A stretch of 64,000 nt of DNA from Owenia fusiformis (taxonomy: Eukaryota > Annelida > Polychaeta > Sabellida > Oweniidae), in the NCBI GenBank assembly GCA_903813345.2, contig CAIIXF020000003.1:1229621-1293620 (forward strand). Direction: 5' to 3'. This document shows positions 1-9,545 of this stretch, one piece after another. The translations under genes and the position numbers were made by a program. The notes under the pieces are model-generated. The model did no database searches. It saw only the letters and a program-made list of their open reading frames with translations, and had not been told where the DNA came from. The stretch's first letter is position 1; each line of letters starts with the position of its first letter.

Positions 1-249
1 ACTGCATTAAAGAAAGGAAAAGTTTATAATGTCCCCATGTCATACTGATGGGAATTTAGAGCTTGTTTCATATGCAATTATATTCAAACAAGAAGCACTG
101 TTTCGGGAAGCCCTTATAGATTCAACTACATCATTATGTGATGGTTAACATGACATATCTTAAAGACTTTTTAAACTAAAACGTTACATTTGTAACATTC
201 AAATTTATCAATAGTTGAAAATTATTCCACACTGAATCTCCATGCCCTT

Positions 250-590
250 TCTGACTTGAAACTTGAAGTCATCTTCATCCCTGTAAGCTGCCGCTTAATT
301 CAAGGTGCAGGCTTGGAGGGGCCTCCACAAACTTTGGCGAAAGTAAAGATAACATGCCTTCATGTTAGTGTCAAATTCAGATTCAATTGCCGTCTTCAGA
401 GCAGGCTCGAAACCAACTATGACAGTTTCAGGATCTGAGATGTCCTGACCAAATTTGCGTCTATATTTCCACTTAAGATGCCCAAATATGGCTCTGTATG
501 TTGCATTTACATACATGGGATATGACCCTGTCCACATAGAATAAGATAAAAGATAAGTTCCCTGTCCCTCACACTCATTCAATAGCTAAT
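250..590 (-). pseudogene. MULE-type transposase core fragment
   Basis: A minus-strand frame from 582 to 295 resembles the catalytic core of MULE transposases, which cut and paste Mutator-like elements. Visible in order are YRAIFGHLK, then DPETVIVGFEPALKTAI, then ACYLYFRQSLWR. These match the family blocks around the DFE motif and the C-x-F-H helix. The D of DFE is G here (VGFEPAL) and the His of the FH block is not conserved, so the enzyme would be dead. After a stop near 296 the frame continues with AYRDEDDF and VRKG, which fit the next block of the family. No start codon context, N-terminus or terminal repeats are visible. Assignment is from motif order by eye. Confidence 0.65.
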
Positions 591-1135
591 CCATTTCTGT
601 CCCAAATGCCATTCTTTGTTAAGCCTCAGCAGAAACTTCTGGTCTATCGATGTCACGTAAGATGAAATCAGAATGTTGCAATTGTTCTTTGACAGTGAAA
701 TATGCCTATTCATTAAAATCCAGGCACATTTATTAATTCCCTATCCTGAATATTGATGTTCTTTCCAATAGTGTGTATAATGAAGGCTTTAAAAAGTAGG
801 CAACGTTCCTAACTCTGATTTTTCTTCACAGCTCATCAACCTTTTTTGAATAAATCAAACTCTGGAAAAAAGTCCATGAAGGAATGGTCGACACAGTCTG
901 TGATCAACTTGATATACATGTGAAAGACGACCTTTCTGACCCAAAAAGGGGTTGTAATTTTGTAATTTGGACCCTAGCCTGTAGATCCTGTAAACCGCTT
1001 AAACAGTTGGTTATGTTATACATCATTATGATACACAAATAGTGATACATTTAATTAAAAAGATTTGGGCAAAGAGTTAATTTTAATATGATTTAGACAA
1101 CTCAGACTCAGACAACAAGTATTCATAAACCTAAT
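591..1135. other. No gene recognised
   Basis: AT-rich sequence between the MULE piece and the Tc1 3' region. A plus-strand frame near 855-1005 runs open for about 50 codons but matches nothing I know and has no supporting splice or start signals. Confidence 0.5.
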
Positions 1136-1170
1136 TCTCTTTTTGAGAGTTGGTGGCCCTAAAAAGGGCT
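1136..1170 (-). terminator. Histone-type mRNA 3'-end signal (stem-loop plus downstream element)
   Basis: On the minus strand, 1170 to 1155 reads AGCCCT-TTTT-AGGGCC. This is a six-base stem (outer pair A/C mismatched) with a four-T loop, in the form of the replication-dependent histone mRNA stem-loop bound by SLBP. It is followed by ACCAA, close to the usual ACCCA flank. Nine bases further on is CAAAAAGAGA (1145 to 1136), close to the purine-rich histone downstream element (CAAGAAAGA type) that pairs with U7 snRNA. The signal lies 47 bases past the TAG stop (1219-1217) of the Tc1 fragment, and no histone coding sequence precedes it. Function is inferred from form only. Confidence 0.5.
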
Positions 1171-1216
1171 GTTTGTTGTTTTTATAGTAGTTTCATCCAC
1201 TTTGATGGCTGCACAT

Positions 1217-1681
1217 CTAGTGACCAGAAGCAGCTCCCTTCGGTAAGATAATGTCGGGCATCACCTTGTACAAGTGGTCTATATATCTGTTGCACTTGTC
1301 CCAGAAACACCCTCCCAAAACTCATAGATGCCAGCTACAAGTTCCTCCTTTGTTGTCGGCTTGACATGGCGGCGCAAGTGGTCCTTCATCTCGGACCACA
1401 TAATTTCAATCTGCTGGACTTTTCCAGTGGAACACGCCTTTCTGCTGCATCCACTCCTTTGTAGAATGGGACACATGCTTGGGATCATTGTCCTGGTATA
1501 GTCGGTGGGATTGCGGAAATCGTTGCGCTATGAATGGCAATAATGTATCTCCCAAGATCTCCTGATAGTTATCACTGTTCATAAGTTCCTTAAACACCTT
1601 GATGCTTGTAGTACTTCTCCTAGATATCCCAGCCCACTCATGGACTTTGTACGGATGCTTAGGCACGGGTTTAAGCTTTTC
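1217..1681 (-). pseudogene. Tc1-like transposase, C-terminal part, broken
   Basis: The minus-strand frame has typical Tc1/mariner (DDE_3) motifs: PKHPYKVHEWAGISRR, then LLPFIAQRFPQSHRL, then YQDNDPKHVSHSTKEWMQQ, which carries the second catalytic Asp. The family's SPDLNP block is missing: KSPAD is followed directly, in another frame, by IEIMWSEMKDHLRR. A second frame change precedes RYIDHLYKVMPDIILPKG and a TAG stop at 1219-1217. The N-terminal paired-like DNA-binding half and inverted repeats are absent. At least two frame breaks and a small deletion show decay. It is followed by a histone-type 3' signal. Family assignment is secure; subfamily is not. Confidence 0.85.
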
Positions 1682-1737
1682 AGGTCGGCGATTTTACAAA
1701 ATTTGATGCAACTTCCTTCAAAATTAAGCCAGAAGCT

Positions 1738-2139
1738 TCAAATAAGAAGCATTTTAAAGCTTTTTTCTTCTTTCTCGTTTAGTTTTATTATTAGTTCTTC
1801 ATTGGCAACAGCTGGCATGACATGGTAAATATGATCAATGTACTTGTTACAAATTTCTGGTGTGACATTTTCCCAGAATTCCATGATGCCACTAATTAAG
1901 TCATCGTTAGTTCTGGGTTTCTTGGTCTTCCGTATATAATGCTTAAGAGCAGCCCACAGGTTTTCAGTTGGGTTCATAACTGGACTGATTGTTGATCTAG
2001 CCATTCCCGTGTGGCCTTTGAAATATGCTTCGGATCATTATCTGGCCACAACCTATGACTGTCTGGGTAGACTTGGTGGATAAATTGCAATAGCGTATCA
2101 TTCAGAATGTGTTGATAGAATGTACTATCCATTATACTA
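1738..2139 (-). pseudogene. Second Tc1-like transposase C-terminal fragment
   Basis: Motifs in order on the minus strand: MDSTFYQHILNDTLL, PDSHRLWPDNDPKHISKA, then after a frame change STISPVMNPTENLWAALKHYI, and finally ICNKYIDHIYHVMPAVANEE. These are the second Asp (DNDPKH), the NPTENLW block with the third acidic residue, and the C-terminal Tc1 helix. It differs from the neighbouring copy at 1217-1681, so it is a separate element rather than a tandem duplicate. Its upstream end abuts the 60-bp repeat array exactly at IMDST, so the transposase frame is fused to repeat-encoded KRPLS. That junction could be an insertion point or a chimeric gene. Confidence 0.85.
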
Positions 2140-2140
2140 G

Positions 2141-2943
2141 AGAGGGGCCTCTTCATAGGGCTGGCAGGTTTTGGACTGGATTTCTTCACGGGTGTCTTAG
2201 AGAGGGGCCTCTTCATAGGGCTGGCAGATTTTGGACTGGATTTCTTCACGGGTGTCTTAGAGAGGGGCCTCTTCATAGGGCTGGCAGGTTTTGGACTGGA
2301 TTTCTTCTCGGTGTCTTAGAGAGGGGCCTCTTCATAGGGCTGGCAGGTTTTGGACTGGATTTCTTCTCGGTGTCTTAGAGAGGGGCCTCTTCATAGGGCT
2401 GGCAGGTTTTGGACTGGATTTCTTCACGGGAGTCTTAGAGACACTGCCCCCAGGATTCCGTGTTGGCAGAGCGCGGACGGAATTTGCCTCTGCCCGCGGA
2501 ATTGCAGAATCAACTATTTTGGTCAATTTCCGCGGAATTTTCCGCAGAATCCATATATTTTCCAAAAGTTTAAAAAGTCAGTCTTACCTGTAACAATTTG
2601 ACACGTTTTCAGTCAAATCCCTTGCAGAAATAACCCAAATTATGCGAAGTGAAAATTCTAAACGCCATCGTTTGATTCTGCCGTTAGATGGCAGCATGTA
2701 TGTAGTGACTGACTACCTGACTATCACGATATTTTCCCGTTTACTGGTTCGAAAACCATTAATATCCGCGGAATTTCTGCAGAATTAGCCCTTTCTTCTT
2801 GCAGAATTCACTAATTTCACTTGCAGAATTGAGCACTTTAACTTGCAGAAAACTGGGGGGAGTGTAGAGAGGGGCCTCTTCATAGGGCTGGCAGGTTTTG
2901 GACTGGATTTCTTCACGGGAGTCTTAGAGAGGGGCCTCGGGTT
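2141..2943 (-). repeat. 60-bp tandem array encoding a 20-residue Lys/Ser/Pro repeat
   Basis: Units start at 2141, 2201, 2261, 2320 and 2379, with a further unit at 2868 and a truncated one at 2928. Periods are 60, 60, 59, 59 and 60, and the two 59-bp units share a one-base loss (ttctcggtg versus ttcacgggtg). On the minus strand a unit encodes KRPLSKTPVKKSSPKPASPM, a basic, SP/TP-rich repeat like phosphorylated tails of chromatin or cytoskeletal proteins. The 59-bp units break the frame. The array is interrupted by a MITE at 2442-2864. Confidence 0.9.
2442..2864. mobile_element. MITE inserted in the 60-bp array
   Basis: The ends are inverted repeats, CACTGCCCCCAG on the left and CTGGGGGGAGTG on the right (11 of 12 match). 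The element is flanked by a 6-bp direct repeat TAGAGA (2436-2441 and 2865-2870). The uninterrupted array reads gtcttagagagggg, so removing the insert and one TAGAGA restores a perfect repeat junction. It is 423 bp, has no coding capacity, and contains several CCGCGGAATT and TGCAGAATT sub-motifs. The 6-bp duplication excludes Tc1/mariner and piggyBac; the superfamily is not assigned. Confidence 0.85.
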
Positions 2944-3271
2944 TGAGCTGGGTTTTGGAGTCCATCATTAGTCGTTGAGGAGGGGTTGGGGATTTTTTCA
3001 ACAGCTCTAGCTGTTCCTGCCTTCTCTTCCTCATGATGTCATCGGCCACCTTCCTAGCTTTTGCCATGGCGGTTGTTGGTGCCTGAGGGCTCTTTTCTAC
3101 AACATCAAGTGGGACATTATGAATAATTTGTGGCTTGCCAAAAATAAAAAAATATCCTCTTCCTTGCTAGTGCTGGCATATCTCTAAAACTTCCCTTTCT
3201 TAGGGGGGATGAGGACTTAGGTGATGGTTCTTGTTTGTCCCATCTGCTCTTTCTTTTCTTGGATCCCCATC
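2928..3271 (-). pseudogene. Broken exon with ULM-like motif and basic repeats
   Basis: A good 3' splice site (tactttcag) ends at 3272 on the minus strand. The exon then reads GWGSKKRKSRWDKQEPSPKS. A basic run followed by SRWD fits the U2AF-ligand motif (ULM) that splicing proteins such as SF1 and SF3B1 use to bind UHM domains. After a frame change come IIHNVPLDVVEKSPQAP and a charged helix, ARKVADDIMRKRRQEQLELL, which runs into the 60-bp array. Two or more frameshifts (around 3150-3200 and at 2940) make it non-functional as read. It may be a host nuclear-protein relic or a captured exon. The ULM call rests on the short motif only. Confidence 0.4.
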
Positions 3272-4170
3272 CTGAAAGTACACAAAAAGAAACCAAACTC
3301 AATCAATTGCATCTAACTCTATTTTCTATAACGATATAAGCAATCTATTTGACTCCTGCAAAAATGAAAAATGAATTAGTTTTATCTTCCAATATATAGA
3401 TAAATCATAATTTATTTCATCTTGTAATACTCATGACTACATTTATATGGTTCTGATTTTGATATTAAAATATAGTCAATTGCTTTCCAATGACAAACTT
3501 AATGTTAAACATCGTTACTATTGCTTTTTGCTCATTCTAAAATTGCGTGAAACCCCTTCCTTTTCACTAAAGTAATGAATTATGAAATTACGGCACAATT
3601 TAACAGTTCTTTAATTGAACAATGTACAAGATGAAAATAGGGATATGCTAATATAAAAAAGCCAAAATAAAAGTGAAATGTGAGTACCATATCAAGTTGA
3701 TCTCGGTTGGTTTAGGCCTGGCTAGCTGTTATTTTTTATTCAAATTCGGATTTCCTCTCGTGATCTTTAGAAAAACTAACCTTACTTCCCCTCCACCTTC
3801 GGCTCAGATTTTGTAAAAACATCAGGTGCCCAATAGTATTTTACATTATGTCATCATCATACCCTCGCATAATCTTTTTAAATGTTCTGTCCCATCCTGA
3901 AAGTACCATTTCCCGAAACCATTTGTACCGCTCCATCCCGTCCCAAATATTTTTTGGACCATGACACCTCTACTCATTAGACAGAATATGGTATCACTAT
4001 CAAATTTTTTTTGTTCAGATAAATATACAAATAATTACTTACCAATGTTTTGCTCTGTATACTTATTCCTTTGTCAGAACAGATTGCATTCTTAACACTA
4101 AGGAATGAATCCACTTTGAATTTGTCATGATGGGCAAATACTGTGAAGTCTATTCTGTCCAGGGGATGAA
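3272..4170. other. No gene recognised
   Basis: AT-rich DNA upstream of the ULM exon, presumably intronic to that relic. I see no open frame of note, RNA gene or repeat here. Confidence 0.5.
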
Positions 4171-4400
4171 ATGTCTAGAGTGTGAAATGTCCAAGGGGTG
4201 GAACATCTTGATACCCATACATGACCCCAATGTCATCCTTCTACAAACATAACATTGAATATATAGAGATTATCCTATATGAGGTTCAGGATATTGGGAT
4301 TATCCCGAGGCTAATATAATATACTTGCCTGAGGGCCGTAGGTCCCGAGGGTAGATATATTATATTGGCCAAGGGAAATGTTGTGTTTTAAATTTGATTG
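4171..4400. repeat. Dispersed repeat fragment carrying a palindromic insert
   Basis: Positions 4214-4246 (ccccaatgtcatccttctac and onward) and 4378-4400 (tgttgtgttttaaatttgat) recur in the same order and orientation at 30151-30180 and 30255-30280. Between them this copy holds an imperfect palindrome at 4309-4370. Its left arm, ggctaatataatatac, is answered by tatattatattggcc, around a core of opposed cctgaggg and cgaggg. It looks like a small hairpin MITE inserted in an older repeat. No clean target duplication is visible. Confidence 0.55.
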
Positions 4401-5270
4401 CCTCTATTGGAATTTTTTTTGTAAAGAACACAATATTTCCTACCTTTGAAATGCATCTGAAATTATAAATAAGGAAAGTGTACAATTAATCAAGGAGAGG
4501 GCTTCTCATTTGGGAGACAATGGTACATTGCATATGTTGTAGTTGATGTGGCTATCTAAATAATAGTATTTGAATCAATGAATCATTAGTAAATGAGGAT
4601 ACACCCTCTGTCAAAATGAAAATAAAGTCAGTAAGTACTCTCTATGTACAATTTTCTGGGAAAGAATGACAATGATGTGTTCTGTCAATGTTAAGAAAAA
4701 ATCACAACCCCACCTATTCTTCAACAGAGGGGAGGGGGTTGCTATGAAACCAATATTTTATGAGTAGTCTACATTACTAATGCAAACTCCTTTCCATCAA
4801 TACTGTCGCGCGCCAGACCTCTGCCAAGAACCCGTACTCCCTTGGAGAAAGACTGGTGGTGATGTTTAGGGATTCGGAGGTGTTTTTCACGGGCGCCGAG
4901 CTTGTTTAGTGCATCAGCTGTCACTGGGACTCCGAGATTGCATGTACATGTACAAAACAATGTTATACGGGATTTTTATACTCTATTTCAACACACATTT
5001 AATAACAGTAAACTTCTAAATGTCTTCCATGCCTTTATGGCTCACAAATATTAAAAAAATGTCTATAATGGTGTCAGCTATCTCAAAGATTTCCTCAGCT
5101 CCGAAATCAAATCGTCACTCTTCCCAAGGACCCACTGCTCCACTTGGAGACGATCACTCCAATATAACTAATGTCTATAGCTCTCTCATCAGCTTCTAGA
5201 AGAATACTTATGTAGCCTCTGATCTGGAATCAACTAGGCTTTGAAGTATTTCATGCTCCCAAGATTAACT
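4401..5270. other. No gene recognised
   Basis: A 63-codon minus-strand frame (4960-4769) is open but matches nothing I recognise. The remainder is AT-rich, with a G-run near 4730-4740. Confidence 0.4.
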
Positions 5271-5818
5271 CTGGTCCGGAGTAATAAACCACACCTTTTT
5301 GCGTAGCTGTGCTCCGAATTGTAAACCACACCCTCTGGAGTAGCTCAGCTCCGGAATGTATAACACCTCTTCTGGATTATCCCTGCTCTGGGATGTATAA
5401 CACCTCTTCTGGAGTATCCCTGCTCTAGGATGTATAACACCTCTTCTGGATTATCCCTGCTCTTGGATGTATAACACCTCTTCTGGAGTATCCCTGCTCT
5501 GGGATGTATAACACCTCTTCTGGAGTATCCCTGCTCTGGGCTGTATAACACCTCTTCTGGAGTATCCCTGCTCTGGGATGTATAACACCTCTTCTGGAGT
5601 ATCCCTGCTCTAGGATGTATAACACCTCTTCTGGAGTATCCCTACTCTGGGATGTATAACACCTCTTCTGGAGTATCCCTGCTCTAGGATGTATAACACC
5701 TCTTCTGGAGTATCCCTGCTCTGGGATGTATAACACCTCTTCTGGAGTATCCCTGCTCTAGGATGTATAACACCTCTTCTGGAGTATCCCTGCTCTTGGA
5801 TGTATAACACCTTCTGAA
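5271..5818. repeat. 37-bp minisatellite
   Basis: Twelve units of a 37-bp repeat (aacacctcttctgga, then tatccctgctctgggatgtat) run from 5362 to 5805 with little divergence. Two or three degenerate, longer relatives (ccggagtaataaaccacacc type) lie upstream at 5275-5361. A period of 37 shifts the frame each unit, so the open minus-strand frames through it (periodic GYSRRGV, GIIQKRCYT) are a by-product and not genes. Confidence 0.95.
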
Positions 5819-6260
5819 GTTCCTCTACTCGGAGATATAAAAGTCAGGAATGTCGATCCCTAAGGAGATTAGACCGGAGTTGAATACCTCTTCGGGAGTA
5901 TCTCTGCTCCGAAAGGAATAATGGACACACCTTCTAGAGTATTTATGCTCTGAGATATAAAACTCGGGAATGTCGATCCCTAAGGAGATTAGACCGGAGT
6001 TGAATACTTCTCGGGAGTATTTCTGCTCTGAAAGGAATAATGGACACACCTTCTAGAGTATTTATGCTCTGAGATATAAAACTCGGGAATGTCAATCCCT
6101 AAGGAGATTAGACCGGAGTTGAATACCTCTTCGGGAGTATCTCTGCTCCGAAAGGAATAATGGACACACCTTCTAGAGTATTTATGCTCTGAGATATAAA
6201 ACTCAGAAATGTCAATTCCTAAGGAGATTAGACCGGAGTTGAATACCTTTCGGAAGTAAT
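5819..6260. repeat. 119-bp tandem repeat related to the 37-bp minisatellite
   Basis: Four units are marked by aatgtcgatccctaaggag at about 5850, 5969, 6088 and 6208 (periods 119, 119, 120). A decayed relative lies at about 6405. Each unit contains cttcgggagtatctctgctccg and ttctagagtatttatgctctgag, recognisable variants of the 37-mer. The two arrays therefore form one higher-order family, with the simple array directly joined to the complex one. Confidence 0.9.
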
Positions 6261-8163
6261 CCAAGATGGCGGATCAAGGGGAATGCTGGGTAGCAGAAGG
6301 GTGACTTCACAAAATGGCTACTCAAAACTGTATGATCCAATATGGCGATCAACAGAGACGAAAGCAGGACCATAAATTTCAGTTATAAAGGATGTAAATG
6401 TCTATAACAATTGGAAATATCAATCCCTAAGGAGATTAGATCCCACGATAATAGACCATAAACTCTCTGGAGATCAAAGTGTATACAGTAAATTATAACT
6501 CACCAACACTTCGTCCATACAATCGCAACAAATATAATCCAAAAACTTTATACTGTATGTAAATCCCAACACTACACTTCTATCAACTGCTACTTATATC
6601 CTATTCAACACACACCACCCAAATGTTCCCGTAAAATCCTTCACAAATGTCTTAACCAAGTTTTATTGTTCACCCAACGCGAGGTCCTGTCAACTCAACT
6701 TCCAAACTCAAGTGCGCACATATGGCCAGATTCGATGCTATCTCTACTGTCTGATGATATGCAGCGGGAAACCCTCTGATTGGCTGAGATACTTTGTTTA
6801 CTGCATTTGCTGTGGCCTTATGGGTAATATTGCCATAACAACTTCTGGGCTACTCATTAAGGCACTCTTGACCCCCCCATATTTGGGCAAACATCCCTTC
6901 TATATGCTATAGGTTGAACTATTCTAATTCAGGGGTTCCCCCAATAACCAGAGCAAAGTTACTCCCTAACACATGAGTCCCTGAACTCTTAGCCCATTCC
7001 CCTCAAAACAACCTTACTATTAGATTAGAATGCATGATTAGATGGATATTCCTTACCCCACATACATGACATAATATATAATATACAGTCATTAAGAAAC
7101 AATTGTACTTTTTATAAATGTACGTACTTTAATTTTCCATAAAACACAAAAAATATCGACTAACAATTACATGTTAAAATTACAAGAAATTGCACTCTAA
7201 TTGCTACAGAAAAATATGGCCCTCACTACTACTAATTATACTCCTTAGTTATACACTTTTTTTAAATCCCTTGTTCCTCTATTTCAAACAATAATGGAGT
7301 AATCAATGATTTATTTCACGAAAAAGTTCTCAAATTATTATTAACTTTCTGTTTATTTATATTTCGTCCAGTACAAACATAATGCATGGGGTCAGACATA
7401 GCCTGACATCTATAAATACAACGAAAACCTATTCAGAAAAGTATGTGTGTAAATTTCGACTATAGTCGACGTCCTGTACTTACCGATAGGATGATATAGT
7501 CGAATCCCGATCAAAAGAGTTAAAGGGACAACGTTTTGGGATCGATCCTCAGTGCAGTATGGTTGCTCACTCTGGTATATAAACTAATGAATGATATCGG
7601 AATGTAAAAGTTGATGATACATGTAATGACTATAAGTGGATGATGAAAAAAACACTGGATTTGGTTCTCTTTCTAGATCGCTCATCTCTTTTTAGTGTTT
7701 CAGTTTTAGAAATGTTGGATGTAGACAAAACAGTGCCTCTATAAACGGGGTTTAAGAGTCTTGCTCCAAGTTTTTGATTTTATCTCCCCAATACAACAAA
7801 TTGTTCATTGTTTGAATAATCATCCTGACAAAAATGATCGATGCAAACTGTTTTGTATTTATTGAAAATGAAATTGTTAAAATTCCACAGTATACCATTT
7901 CGATCTACTGTTCCAATATTATGAAGCCATCTGTCCGCCTATTCCAGATTATTACTTCCGTCCGGAATCCTGTGGAATTTTATATTATTTTCTTTAGATG
8001 GTCTATTGTTGCAATCGAAATATAAACAGGTAGGCATTTTCCTCAAAAATAGCGCCAAAATCGTTTCGAATGCTATGGCATCAATGACGTCATAACAATG
8101 TTGTAAAGAACCACTTCACATATGCCCAATCCAGGGCTAAATAACAACTAAGGGGTTAATGAT
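6261..8163. other. No gene recognised
   Basis: AT-rich sequence. Frames at 6712-6912 and 7834-8025 (plus) are short and unrecognised. No repeats or RNA genes were seen. Confidence 0.5.
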
Positions 8164-8359
8164 CAGGCCCGTAGCCAGGGGGGGTTCGGGGGGTTCGGAC
8201 GAACCCCCCCCTGGCCAAAATTTCTTTCAAAATCATGGAGTTTTTCACCATTCTGACTAATTTTTGAGTGATTTTTGGTTATATTTGCCAAAGTGAACCC
8301 CCCCTAGATTTTTTTAGAAAAACGAACCCCCCCTTTAGATAATTCTGGCTACGGGCCTG
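8164..8359. mobile_element. Short MITE with GGCCCGTAGCC termini
   Basis: Perfect 15-bp terminal inverted repeats, caggcccgtagccag at 8164-8178 and its complement at 8345-8359, enclose G/C-run-rich internal DNA with opposed ggggttcg and cgaacccc blocks. A 5-bp direct repeat ATGAT flanks it (8159-8163 and 8360-8364). It is 196 bp and non-coding. Elements with this look are common in marine invertebrate genomes; superfamily not assigned. Confidence 0.8.
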
Positions 8360-8364
8360 ATGAT

Positions 8365-8939
8365 TGAACATCAAAACTAAGTTGGATTGAAAGATGTATG
8401 TTTATTCTAACTTACAATCAATTAAAAGACAAAACTTTGCATTCTCTTTAAGTTGCTGGTCTAATACTTTGATCAAACTGTTATTTCAGGCGTCTACCAG
8501 CTTGGTTTTTTAATGGTTCATCACTCAATATGTCATTCGTAATATTGCTCCGAAGTAGTTCTTGATCCATATTCTGCACAACCTTTCTTCTAAGCTCTTT
8601 GGTCTGATATTATGGAAATAAGAATATACATGTACTTTTTAAAACACAAATAATTTATTTATAAAAATATAGCTGAGTATAAAAAAGCGTATCACATGTT
8701 TTTTCACTTACTTTGACGCTACCTATTTACAGATACATTTATAGATATCAAAAATCAATATTTTACAAAAGTTAAATGTCGATGATTTTCTTTGGCCTGC
8801 TGACCTCAGTTAGTATTGGTTTAAAATGTTGCCACTTTTGCATGTAGATTATGTTTGTGTTGCCCATCTTGATTTGTCTAAGAAATATATAACATTTTTT
8901 AACTTATTGAAATTTTTTGTGAACAATCATACTGAGTAA
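8365..8939. other. No gene recognised
   Basis: AT-rich DNA between the MITE and a tandem repeat. Nothing else seen. Confidence 0.5.
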
Positions 8940-9250
8940 AAAATCCTTCGCTCAGATCATCAATCGAGGTACACACGATATGTTTAATCATCAACTAAGT
9001 ATGAAGTCTTACGCTCAGATCATCAATCAGGGTACATATGATATGCTCAATCATCAACTGTGGTATAAAGTCTGACGCTCAGATCATCAATCGAGGTACA
9101 TATGATACGCTCAATCATCAACTGTGGTACAAAGTCTGACACCCAGATCAACTGAGGTACACACGCTACACTTAATTATCAACTATTTAACTATCAACTA
9201 CCCTTAATCATCAACTGAGGTACAAAGTCTTATGCTCAGATCGACACATG
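8940..9250. repeat. 63-bp tandem repeat
   Basis: Marker cgctcagatcatcaatc recurs at 8949, 9012 and 9075. Degraded forms follow at about 9140 and 9233. Each unit has tcaatcatcaact and gaggtacacacgat blocks. Four to five units, decaying rightward. Confidence 0.85.
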
Positions 9251-9339
9251 CTACCACCTAACCATAATTAAACTCTTTGATAAATGTTCCATACTTTTTT
9301 TATTGTCTCCCAATCCCTCTTAAAAAGTAGCCCTCCCCT

Positions 9340-9545
9340 TTTTCAGACTTTTTCTGTGAGCACCATTTACATGAATAAATCCATCTGTGACTATCATATT
9401 TACATTTCTGTTTGAGCAACATTTCAACTTGTGAAGGGTTCTGTGATTATCATATTTACACATCTGTGAGCACCATTTACATGAATAAATCCATCTGTGA
9501 CTATCATATTTGCACATCTGTGAACACCATTTACATGAATATAAT
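9340..9545. repeat. Approx. 55-bp interspersed tandem repeat
   Basis: Blocks caccatttacatgaataaat and catctgtgactatcatattt alternate three times. The minus-strand frame contains periodic CKYDSHR and CKWCSQ, which superficially suggests Cys/His pairs, but the spacing does not make zinc fingers. I treat it as a minisatellite. Confidence 0.65.

Noticed and set aside
1136-1300. Histone gene upstream of the stem-loop
   Set aside because: The frame entering the signal is a Tc1 transposase C-terminus (YIDHLYKVMPDIILPKG). No H2A, H2B, H3, H4 or H1 sequence is visible.
5345-6264. Several long minus-strand ORFs with repeated peptides
   Set aside because: They are open only because the 37-bp and 119-bp satellite units lack stops in some frames. 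The periods are not multiples of three and the peptides change frame between units.
8940-9250. CRISPR-like array with regular repeats and spacers
   Set aside because: Units are homologous along their whole 63 bp and decay together, so there are no unique spacers. The context is animal DNA.
9320-9517. C2H2 zinc-finger array
   Set aside because: Cys and His recur, but spacing (CKWCSQ, CKYDSHR) does not give C-x2-4-C...H-x3-5-H modules. The DNA is a simple tandem repeat.
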